Source: a virus. From it: DNA of 39,382 bases. This document shows, piece by piece, positions 26,342 to 34,125 of this stretch (its first letter is position 1; each line of letters opens with the position of its first letter). The DNA is taken from positions 1 to 39,382 of IMG/VR virus record IMGVR_UViG_3300001282_000025; one strand, written 5' to 3'. The notes under the pieces were generated by a model. It ran no database searches and was not told the origin of the DNA. It saw only the letters and a list, made by a program, of their open reading frames with translations. Made by a program: the position numbers and the translations under genes.

Positions 26342-26447
26342 TTAAATTTCTCCTGATGCTTGAATGGCTTTGTAGACTTACTTATGCCACTAGCAGGAAA
26401 AATGTTCAATAACTATGTATTTTTTGAGTTTTTAGAAAAGATATACA
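26342..26447. other. 106-bp intergenic gap before the core gene
   Basis: AT-rich. It holds the core gene's ribosome-binding site and a minus-strand CATAAGTA (26379-26386), two mismatches from the late octamer and 38 bp from the start. That may be a weak late promoter, but I would not assert it. No terminator hairpin was seen. Confidence 0.35.
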
Positions 26448-26681
26448 TTATAGTGCCGGAGCACCTTCTCCCTCTTCAGGTTTTACACCATATTGCTTGC
26501 GAACTTTTTCTAAGTATTGCTTCTTTTCATAGCTTCTAACATCTAGCATTCTACGTAATTTACGAATTTGCTTTAAGGTTAACTTTGTTTTTCTAGATGT
26601 TCTATAGGTAGGTTTGCTGTTGTCAGCATTGACATCTTGCAGTCCATTAATAGGTGCGTCAAACATTTCGTAAAGTTGCAT
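26448..26681 (-). CDS. Small basic protein of the head gene cluster (77 aa)
   Basis: 77 residues. The centre is strongly basic and probably helical (TLKQIRKLRRMLDVRSYEKK, then QYLEKVRKQYGVKPEEGEG). It occupies the place between portal and the prohead core gene where T4 has gp67, but its charge is opposite to the acidic gp67, so I do not assign that symbol. I recall small LxxLRxxR-type proteins of similar size in this slot in other aquatic T4-like phages. A head-assembly or portal-linked role is likely from position only. The start lies 4 bp from the upstream gene's stop. Confidence 0.65.
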   Translation of the reverse strand: MQLYEMFDAPINGLQDVNADNSKPTYRTSRKTKLTLKQIRKLRRMLDVRSYEKKQYLEKVRKQYGVKPEEGEGAPAL

Positions 26682-26685
26682 AGTT

Positions 26686-26883
26686 TTATTTATCTTTTTG
26701 TGTTTTGAAGTCTATCCAAAAACCGATTGCTACAATAAGATTCATCCCAAGCGAAGCCAAGAGTATGTGTATATCTTGATAGACATTCATATTCATACTT
26801 AAATGAACATGACCTACCATCCAAAAGGGAATAGCTAAATTTTGAGAAATCCAAATTAAAAGAAACTTGATAAACTCTCTCAT
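26686..26883 (-). CDS. Small putative membrane protein (65 aa)
   Basis: 65 residues with two hydrophobic stretches: FIKFLLIWISQNLAIPFWMV (residues about 4-23) and ILLASLGMNLIVAIGFWI (about 40-58). They are separated by a polar loop and followed by a basic tail (DFKTQKDK). The start lies 5 bp after the portal stop, and the gene fills the space to the 77-residue gene exactly. T4 prohead assembly starts on the inner membrane (T4 uses gp40), so a membrane helper beside the portal gene is plausible but only inferred. A competing frame (26690-26911) overlaps the portal's 3' end and lacks any pattern, so this frame is preferred. Confidence 0.6.
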   Translation of the reverse strand: MREFIKFLLIWISQNLAIPFWMVGHVHLSMNMNVYQDIHILLASLGMNLIVAIGFWIDFKTQKDK

Positions 26884-26888
26884 CTAAA

Positions 26889-28679
26889 TTAGATTTGCAT
26901 TCCGCCGCCACCTACGGGTCCAGCTGCGCCTCCGGGAACTGCTTCTCCGCCAGCACTGCCCACCGGCCCTGCTACGTCAAGTTCCGAATCACCCATTTCT
27001 TCACTAGATTCAATACTATCGGCAGTTTCCATATCTGATTCAAAGTCCCCAGTAGAAACACCAATGTTACGCAAATCGCTGCCTGCAGGATCGGAAGTAA
27101 CTTCTTCTTTGTTTTCTTCTTCCCACATACTTTCGTTACGTTTAATTTCTTCTTCAGTAAGACCTAAGAATCGTTCTAGTGCAAATCTCTTTGAAATGTA
27201 TGGGAAAGCTTCCATGCTAGTGAAGGTACCTACTCTAGCATTATCTAGTTCACTTTGACGATATGCAGCAAAGTTCTGAGGAGGATTGAATACTAATTGG
27301 AATAGACTTGTATCAATGTTGAAGCCTCTCCAACGCAAGAACAATTTAAATTCTTCGTCAAACTTCATTGCCATGTAGTTCTGTAAACGTTCACAGTATT
27401 GATTGAATCTAAATTCTTGAATCATCGCAGTACCGACACGACCATCACTCAATGGGGTAGTGTTGTCATCCGGGCCAGTTGGTAAGTAAGATGACGGGAC
27501 ACGAAGACCACGAGCAAGACGATTGTTGAAGTATTTCAAGTCATCGATTTCGCCTAGATTCTGTCCACCTGGAAGAACTTCAACTGATGAACCGCGACCT
27601 TCTGCTGTGACAGGGAAGAAGTAATCTTCGTTCATTGACAGTGGGTTGTATGTAGCGTCAACGATTGATTGTCCGCCGTATACTGAAGGGATTCTGCGCT
27701 GGTGAATTTCATTCTTAACACGCTCAACGAATGCCATAGCTAAGTGACTTGGCATATTACCAACGTCAATCTTGAACATTCTACGTTCAGGAGCACGTTG
27801 TACACGATAGATGAGAACAGCGTCTTCTAATAGTTCTTTCTGCTTGTAGACCTTAAAGATGTTCTCAAGGATTGACTGTCCAAACGGCCAGAATCTGTCA
27901 AGCCCTTCAGTCAATGATACGTGAACAACATGTTTTGAATCTACCGCAGACTCACTCTGTCCTAATGTGAAACGTGATCCTGTAGTGTTATATGGCATTG
28001 CCGGAGTAGTATAGCCGCCGCTTTGTCCGCCGCCGCCTGAACCGCCTAAGCCAGTTGCAGGGTTAGCTGCAAAATCAGTGTTGGTCTTTTGTGCAACACT
28101 AAGATTCTGTAAGTTAATATTGATATCTTTGATGACATACTGTTCCGGCTTCTTGCCTTCACTTTCGTTAACGATTACTTTAATAACCTTAACCATGTCA
28201 ATCCAGTAAAGCTTGAAGTTTTCTGGATCACGAACGAATGCCTGATCTCCGTACTTGATTACGTTGCGGAAAATCTTAAACATACGAACATCAAATTCGT
28301 TTAGCTTACACCATTGTTGAAGTTGTTTAGTAAGCAATTCTACTTCATGTGGAGTAGGGTCTTCTTTAAATTCAAAACTGAATGGTGTTTTATTATGTTC
28401 GTTTCTCTGAGTACTAAACTCAGCAATAATATCCAAACAAGCGTTAATTTCAGCATCAACATCCATCATTTCATATTGGTTGTAACGCTCAATTCTATTA
28501 GGATGTCCAGTATAGACTTCTGGTAGCCTACTCATATAATTCTTGTAGCCGAACTCAGTATTACTATAGCCGCCTGACGGGACGCCACCGCTGCTATTCC
28601 AAGCACCTGCGTTACTGTTCATTCCTGAGATAGGACTTGATACACCGGACTTGTTTAAGAATTTCTTTTTATATGACAT
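26889..28679 (-). CDS. 20: Portal vertex protein gp20
   Basis: 596 residues, near T4 gp20 (524). Conserved stretches include YQEMMDVDAEI-like NQYEMMDVDAEINACLDIIA, KYGDQAFVRDPENFKLYWID, VHVSLTEGLDRFWPFGQSIL, VYRVQRAPERRMFKIDVGNM, EVLPGGQNLGEIDDLKYFNN and LRVPSSYLPTG. It forms the dodecameric ring at the head vertex through which DNA is packaged, and it nucleates the prohead core. A Gly/Ser/Gln-rich insert lies near residues 205-240 (GLGGSGGGGQSGG), and the C-terminal 50 residues are Gly/Ala/Pro-rich. The late promoter at 28704-28711 stands 25 bp upstream. Confidence 0.95.
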   Translation of the reverse strand: MSYKKKFLNKSGVSSPISGMNSNAGAWNSSGGVPSGGYSNTEFGYKNYMSRLPEVYTGHPNRIERYNQYEMMDVDAEINACLDIIAEFSTQRNEHNKTPFSFEFKEDPTPHEVELLTKQLQQWCKLNEFDVRMFKIFRNVIKYGDQAFVRDPENFKLYWIDMVKVIKVIVNESEGKKPEQYVIKDININLQNLSVAQKTNTDFAANPATGLGGSGGGGQSGGYTTPAMPYNTTGSRFTLGQSESAVDSKHVVHVSLTEGLDRFWPFGQSILENIFKVYKQKELLEDAVLIYRVQRAPERRMFKIDVGNMPSHLAMAFVERVKNEIHQRRIPSVYGGQSIVDATYNPLSMNEDYFFPVTAEGRGSSVEVLPGGQNLGEIDDLKYFNNRLARGLRVPSSYLPTGPDDNTTPLSDGRVGTAMIQEFRFNQYCERLQNYMAMKFDEEFKLFLRWRGFNIDTSLFQLVFNPPQNFAAYRQSELDNARVGTFTSMEAFPYISKRFALERFLGLTEEEIKRNESMWEEENKEEVTSDPAGSDLRNIGVSTGDFESDMETADSIESSEEMGDSELDVAGPVGSAGGEAVPGGAAGPVGGGGMQI

Positions 28680-28703
28680 TTTTACCGCTCTTGGTTGTTT
28701 AAG

Positions 28704-28711
28704 TATTTATG
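28704..28711 (-). promoter_or_regulatory. 20: T4-type late promoter octamer CATAAATA
   Basis: Minus-strand CATAAATA, one mismatch from TATAAATA. It sits just after the tape-measure stop codon and 25 bp before the portal ATG, and would drive the head cluster. Confidence 0.6.
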
Positions 28712-31700
28712 TTAAACCATACTGTTCTTTAATATCTTTTCTCTAGTATCGTTACCATCAGAGATAGCACTAACCATATCGCCTAGTTTACTGAGCATAC
28801 CCTCTACTAATTCAGCATTCATATTCACTACTCTTTCGAGAATTTCTTTTTCCATAGTTGGCGCAGTAGAAGATATTGCGTTGGATATTTCTGGTGTCTC
28901 TGCCGGAGTTTTAGCTAATTTCGCCAATACCGAATCTTGTGTTAGTGGAGTTATCATTTCAGAGCCGTGCATTTCAACTGGATATCCAGAATCCGGACCT
29001 TTGACTAAGCCGCCTTTTCTAGCTTGTAAAGAAGATTTTTTAGGAGACTCAATGTGCATATGACTGTAATGCCCTGGTGCCTTCCATATAACTTTAAATC
29101 CATCTGATCTGGCAGAATCTGCAATTTGATCAAACTTAGCTCTTGCCTTAGGATCTTTTGATTCATTTACGCCTCTGCCGATGTTAATGTCAATTGCTCT
29201 TCCCTCATAATGGCCTCTACCTTTATGCACCGGTGCTACTCCACCGAATGCAGGATGTTCAGCCACTCTAATTCCCTGATCTTGTAATCGTTGTCCTAGG
29301 GCAACAATATCTTTGCTTCCGCCGCCTTGGCCCGCATTTTTTCCTTCTTTTAATACCTCAACTTTTCCTGCTTTAAACCCTTCAATTTTTTCCATGGCAT
29401 TTAGCATAGCAGTTCTTTGTTCAGGAGTCAAATCACGCAGCGGAGTATTAGAGTTTACCCCTAATGCTTTTACAATAGTGTTTATGTAGCCTCTTGTATC
29501 ATTTTCATTAGGCGGAGCATATTTACTGATTGCTCCGGCAATAGTTTTGTTTTTATATTTGCTAGTATTAAACAGTAGTTCCTCTTTTGCTTTGCGACCC
29601 TGTTCATACGAGGAGAATACTGCAAAACCTCCGGATTGCCCTACTGCTCCCTGACTTCTTGCAAAATCACCAGCCCTAATATTTCCGGGGTTATTATTTC
29701 GCCAAGCTAGTGTCCCTGTTCGTTTTTCTTCTCTGCCATCTTCATATTGAAGGTTAGTATATCCCGCGCCGCCTCCTGTTACCTTTGTCGCTGATCCACT
29801 TGTGCTGGTTGAGTCGCTGTCGGCATAATTAGAGCTACCAGGAGAGCTATCAGGAGAGCTACTAGGAGAGCTACTAGGAGAGCTACCGTCAGTGCTTGCG
29901 TCCTCGTCTTCTTCATCAACACCTGCTATTTTATTTAGGATCTTTGAAGCATCAGTTAAACTTCTTCTAAACTGCATCATAGATTCTTCAGTGAATCTAT
30001 GTCGTTTCATTTCGGCTTCTCTAAGACTATCTGTGCTTAGTGCAGCATCTGCCAATGAAGTCTTGAGTCTTTCAATATAATCAACTACATCAAGCTCATT
30101 ATCATCTTCCATGGGAGTGCCTAATAACCCAGAAGATTTTCCTTTAACTTTGCTATTAATAGATCCCATTGCATTAATTGATTTATTTTGGTCTGCAAAC
30201 ATTTTTACAGCTTTTGCGAAAGTGCCGGTGATAGTCGCAAATGCTTGCACTGTTTTAGCAAATGCCGTTACAGTTTTAGCAAATGCTATTATAAGTTTAC
30301 CGAACGATTCTATATTTTTTCCGAATGACGTAGCAACGGAAGAGGACATCCCTTTATTCGGACTGCCTAATTTATTTACAATTTCACCAAACTTCTCTAC
30401 ATGCTTACCGAATGCATCAGCAAACTTACCGTCGGCAGTTGCAGCGGATGCTTTTGCTGCATCTTTAGATTCGGGTTTAACAGCACTTAATTTTTTATCC
30501 AAATATTCGGTTTCAGATTTTACTCTATCTGCTTGAGCTTGGTTAGCTAAATTATCCATGAACATAAATCTACCGATATGTTCTATTCCGCGAGCTAACG
30601 ATGATTGAGTTTTTTCCCAAGTTGACGCTCTTTCCCAATTTTTGTCATCTTGGCTTTGGATAGTTTTAGAGTCTAGATCTTTACCTACACCAGCGGCACC
30701 AAATCCTGCATCAATTACGTATGCGCCGCCTGCAACAATCGCAGCACCTTTTGCTGCTTTTAATAGTTGTGCTCCTTTACCAGCAGCGGCTGCTCCGCCT
30801 GCACCGGCTGCTCCTGCACCTGCTGCTCCTGCGCCTGCTGCTCCTGCGCCTGCTGCTCCTGCACCGGCTGCTCTTGCGCCGCCTGCTGCTGCTCCTCCTG
30901 CTAATCTAGCAAGTCCGCCCCTAGCTGCAATTGCAAGTGCAGCTAACCCAGCTGCGCCTGCTAGTGCGATTAATGCGGTGGAAGCAATCCCTAAATTACC
31001 TGCAAAACTATCAAATGCTGTTCTTAGAGCAATTTCAGTTTCAGTTAATATATTTCTAGCTTGCTGACGAGAATCTTCTGCTGCTTTACCCTTTCCGGCT
31101 GCATTATCATCTATTCTTTTTTGTATATCGGCTGCTGCCTTTTCTTGATCTAAGCCGAACAGTCTGTTGCGTTCGGTTATACCACCGGTACCGCCGACTA
31201 AGTTTGCAGCATCAGGGCTTATCGCAGCGGCTATTTTAAGTTGATCCTGAGCCTTAGCAGAACTATCGGTTATAGCTTGAGTGTATTTTGCTGCGTCCTT
31301 CGCAGAGTTTATATTTCCGGCCCTAGTTTCTCTAGCTAATTCTTGAATGGTACCTAGGGTTCCACTAACTGCCATAGTGCCTAAACCTTCGGTAATAGGA
31401 GCTCCGGCCAGCGCCTGTCCATAACCCCTGCCTGCCTCTTCCCCTTGAAGTGCAGTTATTTGAGCCTTAGTAGCCATTGCTAATTCAACTTGTGCAGCAA
31501 GTTTCTGTTTTTCTTCTTCAGTTGATGCCGACGCTATTTTTTTATTCATGTCGGCTACATATAGCTGAAACTGGGTGTCGGCTGCCGCCGCTGCCATACG
31601 CTTTGTTTGATCCTCAACACTAAGTCCAGTCATGTCACTTAATGCTTGTAAATTTTTAACATAAGCTAGAGATGTTTTTTGTAGTGTCTTCATTTCGCCA

Positions 31701-32518
31701 TTAAATGAACGTAAAGATAAGCCAGCGCCGCCCATTAACTCAACGTAACCAGCTTGTGCTTCTACTAATTCAGCTTGGCTATATCCCAATCTCTGAAATT
31801 CTTGGCGAACCTCAGAGCCGACATTGGCCATTTCCATAAATCTGTTGGTAGAATCTACTGCACCATTACCAAGTTGCTTAAATGTTGACCCTAATTTTTG
31901 CATAGGTGCCATCAGTTTGTCTAAATCTTTAGCAGCAAACCCAATCTTATTTGCCATACTAAGAATTTCATCGGTATTGAATGCATTAGCTGCACCCATT
32001 TTAGATATTTGATCATTGAATTTTAGAAGCGAATCTGCTTGTGCAAGTTGGTATTGCATCAACATCGTTGCTGCCTTAACAACCCCGCCTATAACAGTGC
32101 CTAATATTCCAAAGTTCTTTCCTAAATCTAACGCAGCATCACCGGCTGAACCAATCATACCGTTATATTTTGAAAACGAATGTGTACTGTCCATTATCAC
32201 TGAACCTAGTGATAAGAATCCATTGGCAACAGTTCCCATTGCTTTGTTAATTCTATCAGTAGCTTCTTGGACTGCTTCTTGTCTTTCTTTTTCTGCCCGA
32301 GCATAAGCTTCTTCTTTTTTAGTAAGCTCTTCGGTAGATTCAGTGAGTTCTTTAGTGGCTTTAGTTGCTTTAGCTGAAGCTGTAGTTGATTTATCTGAAG
32401 CAGCAGTCAGGTCTTTCATGGATTTCATTTGAGCAGCCATCATGGCATTTTGCTCACTTAAGATTTCATACATTTCCCTTAATTGTTCATTAAGGCGTTC
32501 TACAATTTCCGGATCCAT
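28712..32518 (-). CDS. Tape-measure-like tail protein with two peptidoglycan-hydrolase domains
   Basis: 1268 residues. The N-terminal third is coiled-coil and helical (LTEEL/KKEEAYARAEKERQEA), followed by long helical tape-measure-like sequence. Residues about 515-600 form an Ala/Gly-rich hydrophobic stretch with AAGAG repeats. A Ser/Pro linker (near 880-900) precedes two enzyme-like domains. From about residue 935, GTLAWRNNNPGNIRAG is typical of phage lysozyme-like/transglycosylase domains. From about 1085, HYEGRAIDINIGRG and GHYSHMHIE give the His/Asp zinc pattern of M15/VanY-like peptidases. The C-terminus carries GGLVKGPDSGYPVEMHGSEM, a common tape-measure end. It would set tail length and help open the cell wall. 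T4 gp29 (590 residues) has no such domains. A GAGAG ribosome-binding site precedes the ATG. Confidence 0.85.
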   Translation of the reverse strand: MDPEIVERLNEQLREMYEILSEQNAMMAAQMKSMKDLTAASDKSTTASAKATKATKELTESTEELTKKEEAYARAEKERQEAVQEATDRINKAMGTVANGFLSLGSVIMDSTHSFSKYNGMIGSAGDAALDLGKNFGILGTVIGGVVKAATMLMQYQLAQADSLLKFNDQISKMGAANAFNTDEILSMANKIGFAAKDLDKLMAPMQKLGSTFKQLGNGAVDSTNRFMEMANVGSEVRQEFQRLGYSQAELVEAQAGYVELMGGAGLSLRSFNGEMKTLQKTSLAYVKNLQALSDMTGLSVEDQTKRMAAAAADTQFQLYVADMNKKIASASTEEEKQKLAAQVELAMATKAQITALQGEEAGRGYGQALAGAPITEGLGTMAVSGTLGTIQELARETRAGNINSAKDAAKYTQAITDSSAKAQDQLKIAAAISPDAANLVGGTGGITERNRLFGLDQEKAAADIQKRIDDNAAGKGKAAEDSRQQARNILTETEIALRTAFDSFAGNLGIASTALIALAGAAGLAALAIAARGGLARLAGGAAAGGARAAGAGAAGAGAAGAGAAGAGAAGAGGAAAAGKGAQLLKAAKGAAIVAGGAYVIDAGFGAAGVGKDLDSKTIQSQDDKNWERASTWEKTQSSLARGIEHIGRFMFMDNLANQAQADRVKSETEYLDKKLSAVKPESKDAAKASAATADGKFADAFGKHVEKFGEIVNKLGSPNKGMSSSVATSFGKNIESFGKLIIAFAKTVTAFAKTVQAFATITGTFAKAVKMFADQNKSINAMGSINSKVKGKSSGLLGTPMEDDNELDVVDYIERLKTSLADAALSTDSLREAEMKRHRFTEESMMQFRRSLTDASKILNKIAGVDEEDEDASTDGSSPSSSPSSSPDSSPGSSNYADSDSTSTSGSATKVTGGGAGYTNLQYEDGREEKRTGTLAWRNNNPGNIRAGDFARSQGAVGQSGGFAVFSSYEQGRKAKEELLFNTSKYKNKTIAGAISKYAPPNENDTRGYINTIVKALGVNSNTPLRDLTPEQRTAMLNAMEKIEGFKAGKVEVLKEGKNAGQGGGSKDIVALGQRLQDQGIRVAEHPAFGGVAPVHKGRGHYEGRAIDINIGRGVNESKDPKARAKFDQIADSARSDGFKVIWKAPGHYSHMHIESPKKSSLQARKGGLVKGPDSGYPVEMHGSEMITPLTQDSVLAKLAKTPAETPEISNAISSTAPTMEKEILERVVNMNAELVEGMLSKLGDMVSAISDGNDTREKILKNSMV
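29831..29890. repeat. Five 12-bp tandem units encoding a Ser/Pro linker
   Basis: The unit is agagctactagg with small variation, repeated five times. It encodes the SSPSSSPSSSP-type flexible linker between the helical body and the hydrolase domains of the tape-measure-like protein. Confidence 0.8.
30806..30880. repeat. Five 15-bp tandem units encoding AAGAG repeats
   Basis: The unit is tgctgctcctgcgcc with one- or two-base variants, repeated five times, with partial units on each side. It encodes the Ala/Gly stretch in the hydrophobic part of the tape-measure-like protein. Copy number could vary by slippage in steps of five residues without changing frame. Confidence 0.8.
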
Positions 32519-32556
32519 ACAGTACTCTCAAATTAAAAAAACGGGTATTTTTATGC

Positions 32557-32564
32557 AATAAATA
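32557..32564 (+). promoter_or_regulatory. 26: Probable T4-type late promoter octamer AATAAATA
   Basis: Plus-strand AATAAATA, one mismatch from TATAAATA, 48 bp before the gp26 ATG in the 94-bp divergent gap. No equally good octamer was found for the minus-strand tape-measure gene in the same gap. Confidence 0.5.
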
Positions 32565-32612
32565 TACTATATCTATTTAGTACTACTAGAACTATCAACT
32601 TAAGGAAAAGAA

Positions 32613-33437
32613 ATGGACAATAATCCACTAAGACAATATTTCAGAAGACCAGCAGTCTACATTAGTTTGCCGTCGAAGGGCGAAGGTTATTCTAATGAGG
32701 ACTTAGAAATGCCAGAAACCAATGAGCTTCCAGTATACCCAATGACTGCAATTGATGAGATTACAGCAAGAACTCCAGACGCATTGTTTAACGGAACATC
32801 AATCGTTGACTTAATTAAAAGCTGTGTGCCGAGTATCAAGAACCCATGGGCTATCAAAAGCGTAGACATGGATGCTATCTTGATTGGTATTAGGGCTGCT
32901 AGCGGCGGAGAAATGCTAGAGATTGATACTACTTGCCCTAGTTGCGAAGTTACTGCAACCTATAGCATCAATCTTATCGCAGCATTAAGTTCGTTGAAGC
33001 CAGGAAATTACAAGGCACCGCTTGAAGTCGGTAACTTAAAAATCAAATTTAGACCACTAGTATATAGTGAAATGAATCAAGCTTCGCTGGGTCAGTTTGA
33101 GGTTCAAAAGTTCTTCGATGCACTTTACACGATTGAAACCGACGAAGAAAGAAATGCTGCTAGCCGAGAAGCACTAGAAAAAATCACGTTCTTGACAATG
33201 GACATTCTAAGCAAAACCATTGAATACATTGAGACTCCTAATGGCAACGTAGACGATAAAGCATTTATTCTAGATTTCATGAAAAATTGTGATAATACAG
33301 TTTACAACTCTATTCGAGACCACAGTGCTGAACTTAAAGAAGGCACTGAACTCAAGCCTGCAACGATTAATTGCGCTAGCTGTAGCCATGAATACGACCA
33401 GGCATACAGCATTAACCCAACGGATTTTTTCGGCTAA
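32613..33437 (+). CDS. 26: gp26-type baseplate hub / tail assembly protein
   Basis: 274 residues in the zero frame. RRPAVYISLPSKGEGYSNED, LPVYPMTAIDEITARTPDAL, FNGTSIVDLIKSCVPSIKNP and MDAILIGIRAASGGE follow the T4_baseplate (PF12322, gp26) family pattern. It carries two CxxC pairs, C108/C111 (TTCPSC) and C254/C257 (NCASC), likely a shared zinc site. An AAGGA ribosome-binding site precedes the ATG. Near the end, codons GAT TTT TTC GGC TAA contain the slippery heptamer TTTTTTC, so part of the ribosomes probably enter the -1 frame and make a 349-residue gp26-gp51 fusion. In T4, genes 26, 51, 27, 28 and 29 lie together. Here gp26 diverges from the tape-measure gene. Confidence 0.9.
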   Translation: MDNNPLRQYFRRPAVYISLPSKGEGYSNEDLEMPETNELPVYPMTAIDEITARTPDALFNGTSIVDLIKSCVPSIKNPWAIKSVDMDAILIGIRAASGGEMLEIDTTCPSCEVTATYSINLIAALSSLKPGNYKAPLEVGNLKIKFRPLVYSEMNQASLGQFEVQKFFDALYTIETDEERNAASREALEKITFLTMDILSKTIEYIETPNGNVDDKAFILDFMKNCDNTVYNSIRDHSAELKEGTELKPATINCASCSHEYDQAYSINPTDFFG

Positions 33438-33661
33438 AGCTTCTTATATCAAAACCCGAAGATATTAAGAAGCTATTAGACCAATACGAAAAAGACGCAG
33501 CAGAAATTAAGGCCTCAGCCCTATCAATGTCTTGGCATATGAGGGGCGGGGCCAGCTACGTGGATATACTAAACATGTCTACTGCCGAACGCAAAGAGAT
33601 AGCCTCTATCATAGAAAGCAATCTTGACATAACTAAGAAAACTCAGTTACCTTACTTCTGA
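33416..33661 (+). CDS. 51: gp51-like frame, expressed as -1 frameshift extension of gp26
   Basis: This -1 frame is open from 33416 to the TGA at 33659-33661. From the slip site it gives 76 residues: KPEDIKKLLDQYEKDAAEIK, then ASALSMSWHMRGGASYVDIL and ends TKKTQLPYF. The MRGG-x-SY and TKK-x-x-LPYF pattern resembles, from memory, short proteins encoded right after gene 26 in other T4-like phages (gp51, hub assembly catalyst). No ATG, GTG or TTG occurs before the ATG at 33527. That ATG lacks a ribosome-binding site and would cut away the clearly coding KPEDIKKLL part. Production through frameshifting is therefore the simplest reading. A gp26 plus gp26-51 pair would parallel the G/GT tail chaperones of lambda. 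Confidence 0.75.
   Translation, partial: PNGFFRLKLLISKPEDIKKLLDQYEKDAAEIKASALSMSWHMRGGASYVDILNMSTAERKEIASIIESNLDITKKTQLPYF
33425..33431 (+). promoter_or_regulatory. 26: -1 ribosomal frameshift slippery heptamer TTTTTTC
   Basis: In the gp26 frame it reads T TTT TTC, the classic X XXY YYZ form. Both tRNAs can re-pair one base back on TTT TTT, after which the next codon is CGG of the gp51-like frame. It lies two codons before the gp26 stop and 6 bases before a bulged 13-bp stem-loop. Confidence 0.8.
33438..33474 (+). promoter_or_regulatory. 26: Frameshift-stimulating stem-loop
   Basis: AGCTTCTTA (33438-33446) pairs perfectly with TAAGAAGCT (33466-33474). After one bulged T (33465), TATC (33447-33450) pairs with GATA (33461-33464), closing a 10-base loop AAAACCCGAA. 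The spacer from the heptamer is 6 bases, in the range used by known -1 signals. The CCCG in the loop could also pair with a downstream G-rich run near 33543-33550, but that is speculative. Confidence 0.75.
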
Positions 33662-33666
33662 TTTAA

Positions 33667-33715
33667 AGTTGTTCTTCGAACAACTAGACCTTTTCGCTAC
33701 GCTCGGTCTATTTTT
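33667..33715 (+). terminator. Two stacked hairpins ending the gp26-51 transcript
   Basis: The first hairpin is AGTTGTTC/GAACAACT (33667-33674 with 33678-33685, 3-base loop). The second is AGACC/GGTCT (33686-33690 with 33705-33709), followed by ATTTTT. The second has the form of a rho-independent terminator for plus-strand transcripts, 25 bp past the stop. The first might also slow minus-strand transcripts. Confidence 0.7.
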
Positions 33716-33719
33716 ATAA

Positions 33720-34125
33720 AACTCTTTAGGACAATAACTTTAGAAGGAAGATACATTGCCGGTTTAGAAGCCATGGTAGTGCCCCTGAAAGGCACTACCT
33801 AGACTTGGACATTGCCATGGCCTGTCATCCTTTGTTGTCTGTTCCCCGATTAACTAGCTCGTATCGCTGTTAATCGCTACCGGTTGCCCTGTAAAGTTTA
33901 ATGGGACTGTAGTGAGACTTCCGTCTCTGCAACGCATGTTCTGTGACTTCAAGACAAAGTATATCACAGACTCATTCAGGGTTCGCCTACCTAACGAGAG
34001 CCCTGTCGGTATTCCCTGACCTCACGATCAGGCATACTCCAGAATCCAGCCGCATTCATTCGTGGTGCAACCTCAAGGAGGATTGTGACACATGCACAAT
34101 CATAACGATGTAAGAGGGTTCTGTG
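33720..34125. ncRNA. Hairpin-rich non-coding region, candidate structured RNA
   Basis: About 400 bp without a convincing reading frame. Perfect stems visible by eye: 9 bp at 33775-33783/33791-33799; 8 bp at 33847-33854/33869-33876; 5 bp GAGAC/GTCTC near 33914-33926; 7 bp at 33940-33946/33964-33970; 5 bp at 33977-33981/34001-34005; 5 bp at 34015-34019/34028-34032; 7 bp at 34081-34087/34095-34101. On the minus strand the GAGAC/GTCTC stem is capped by GGAA, a GNRA tetraloop, so the minus strand is slightly favoured (it would then be a 3' leader-out of the nuclease gene or a processed RNA). No match to tRNA, tmRNA, 6S or group I intron core is recognised. Strand and ends are not determined. Confidence 0.45.

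Noticed and set aside
25769-26345. Phe/Val-rich and Ser-rich plus-strand frames opposite the prohead core gene
   Set aside because: They are antisense readings of Glu/Asp-rich codons, a known artefact of acidic proteins.
26687-26694. Minus-strand GATAAATA just before the 77-residue head-cluster gene
   Set aside because: It coincides with the Lys-Asp-Lys-stop codons of the upstream gene and lies only 5 bp from the start codon, leaving no leader. A chance match is more likely.
26690-26911. 73-residue frame overlapping the small membrane protein
   Set aside because: It overlaps the portal gene's end and is compositionally random. The alternative frame gives a tidy two-helix membrane protein that fits the gap exactly.
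30721-30909. Leucine-rich 62-residue plus-strand frame
   Set aside because: It is a shadow of the AAGAG-encoding tandem repeat in the tape-measure-like gene.
33720-34125. tmRNA, tRNA cluster or group I intron in the hairpin-rich gap
   Set aside because: There is no acceptor stem with a TTCGA-type T-loop, no tag reading frame, and no intron core elements. The gap does not interrupt a gene.
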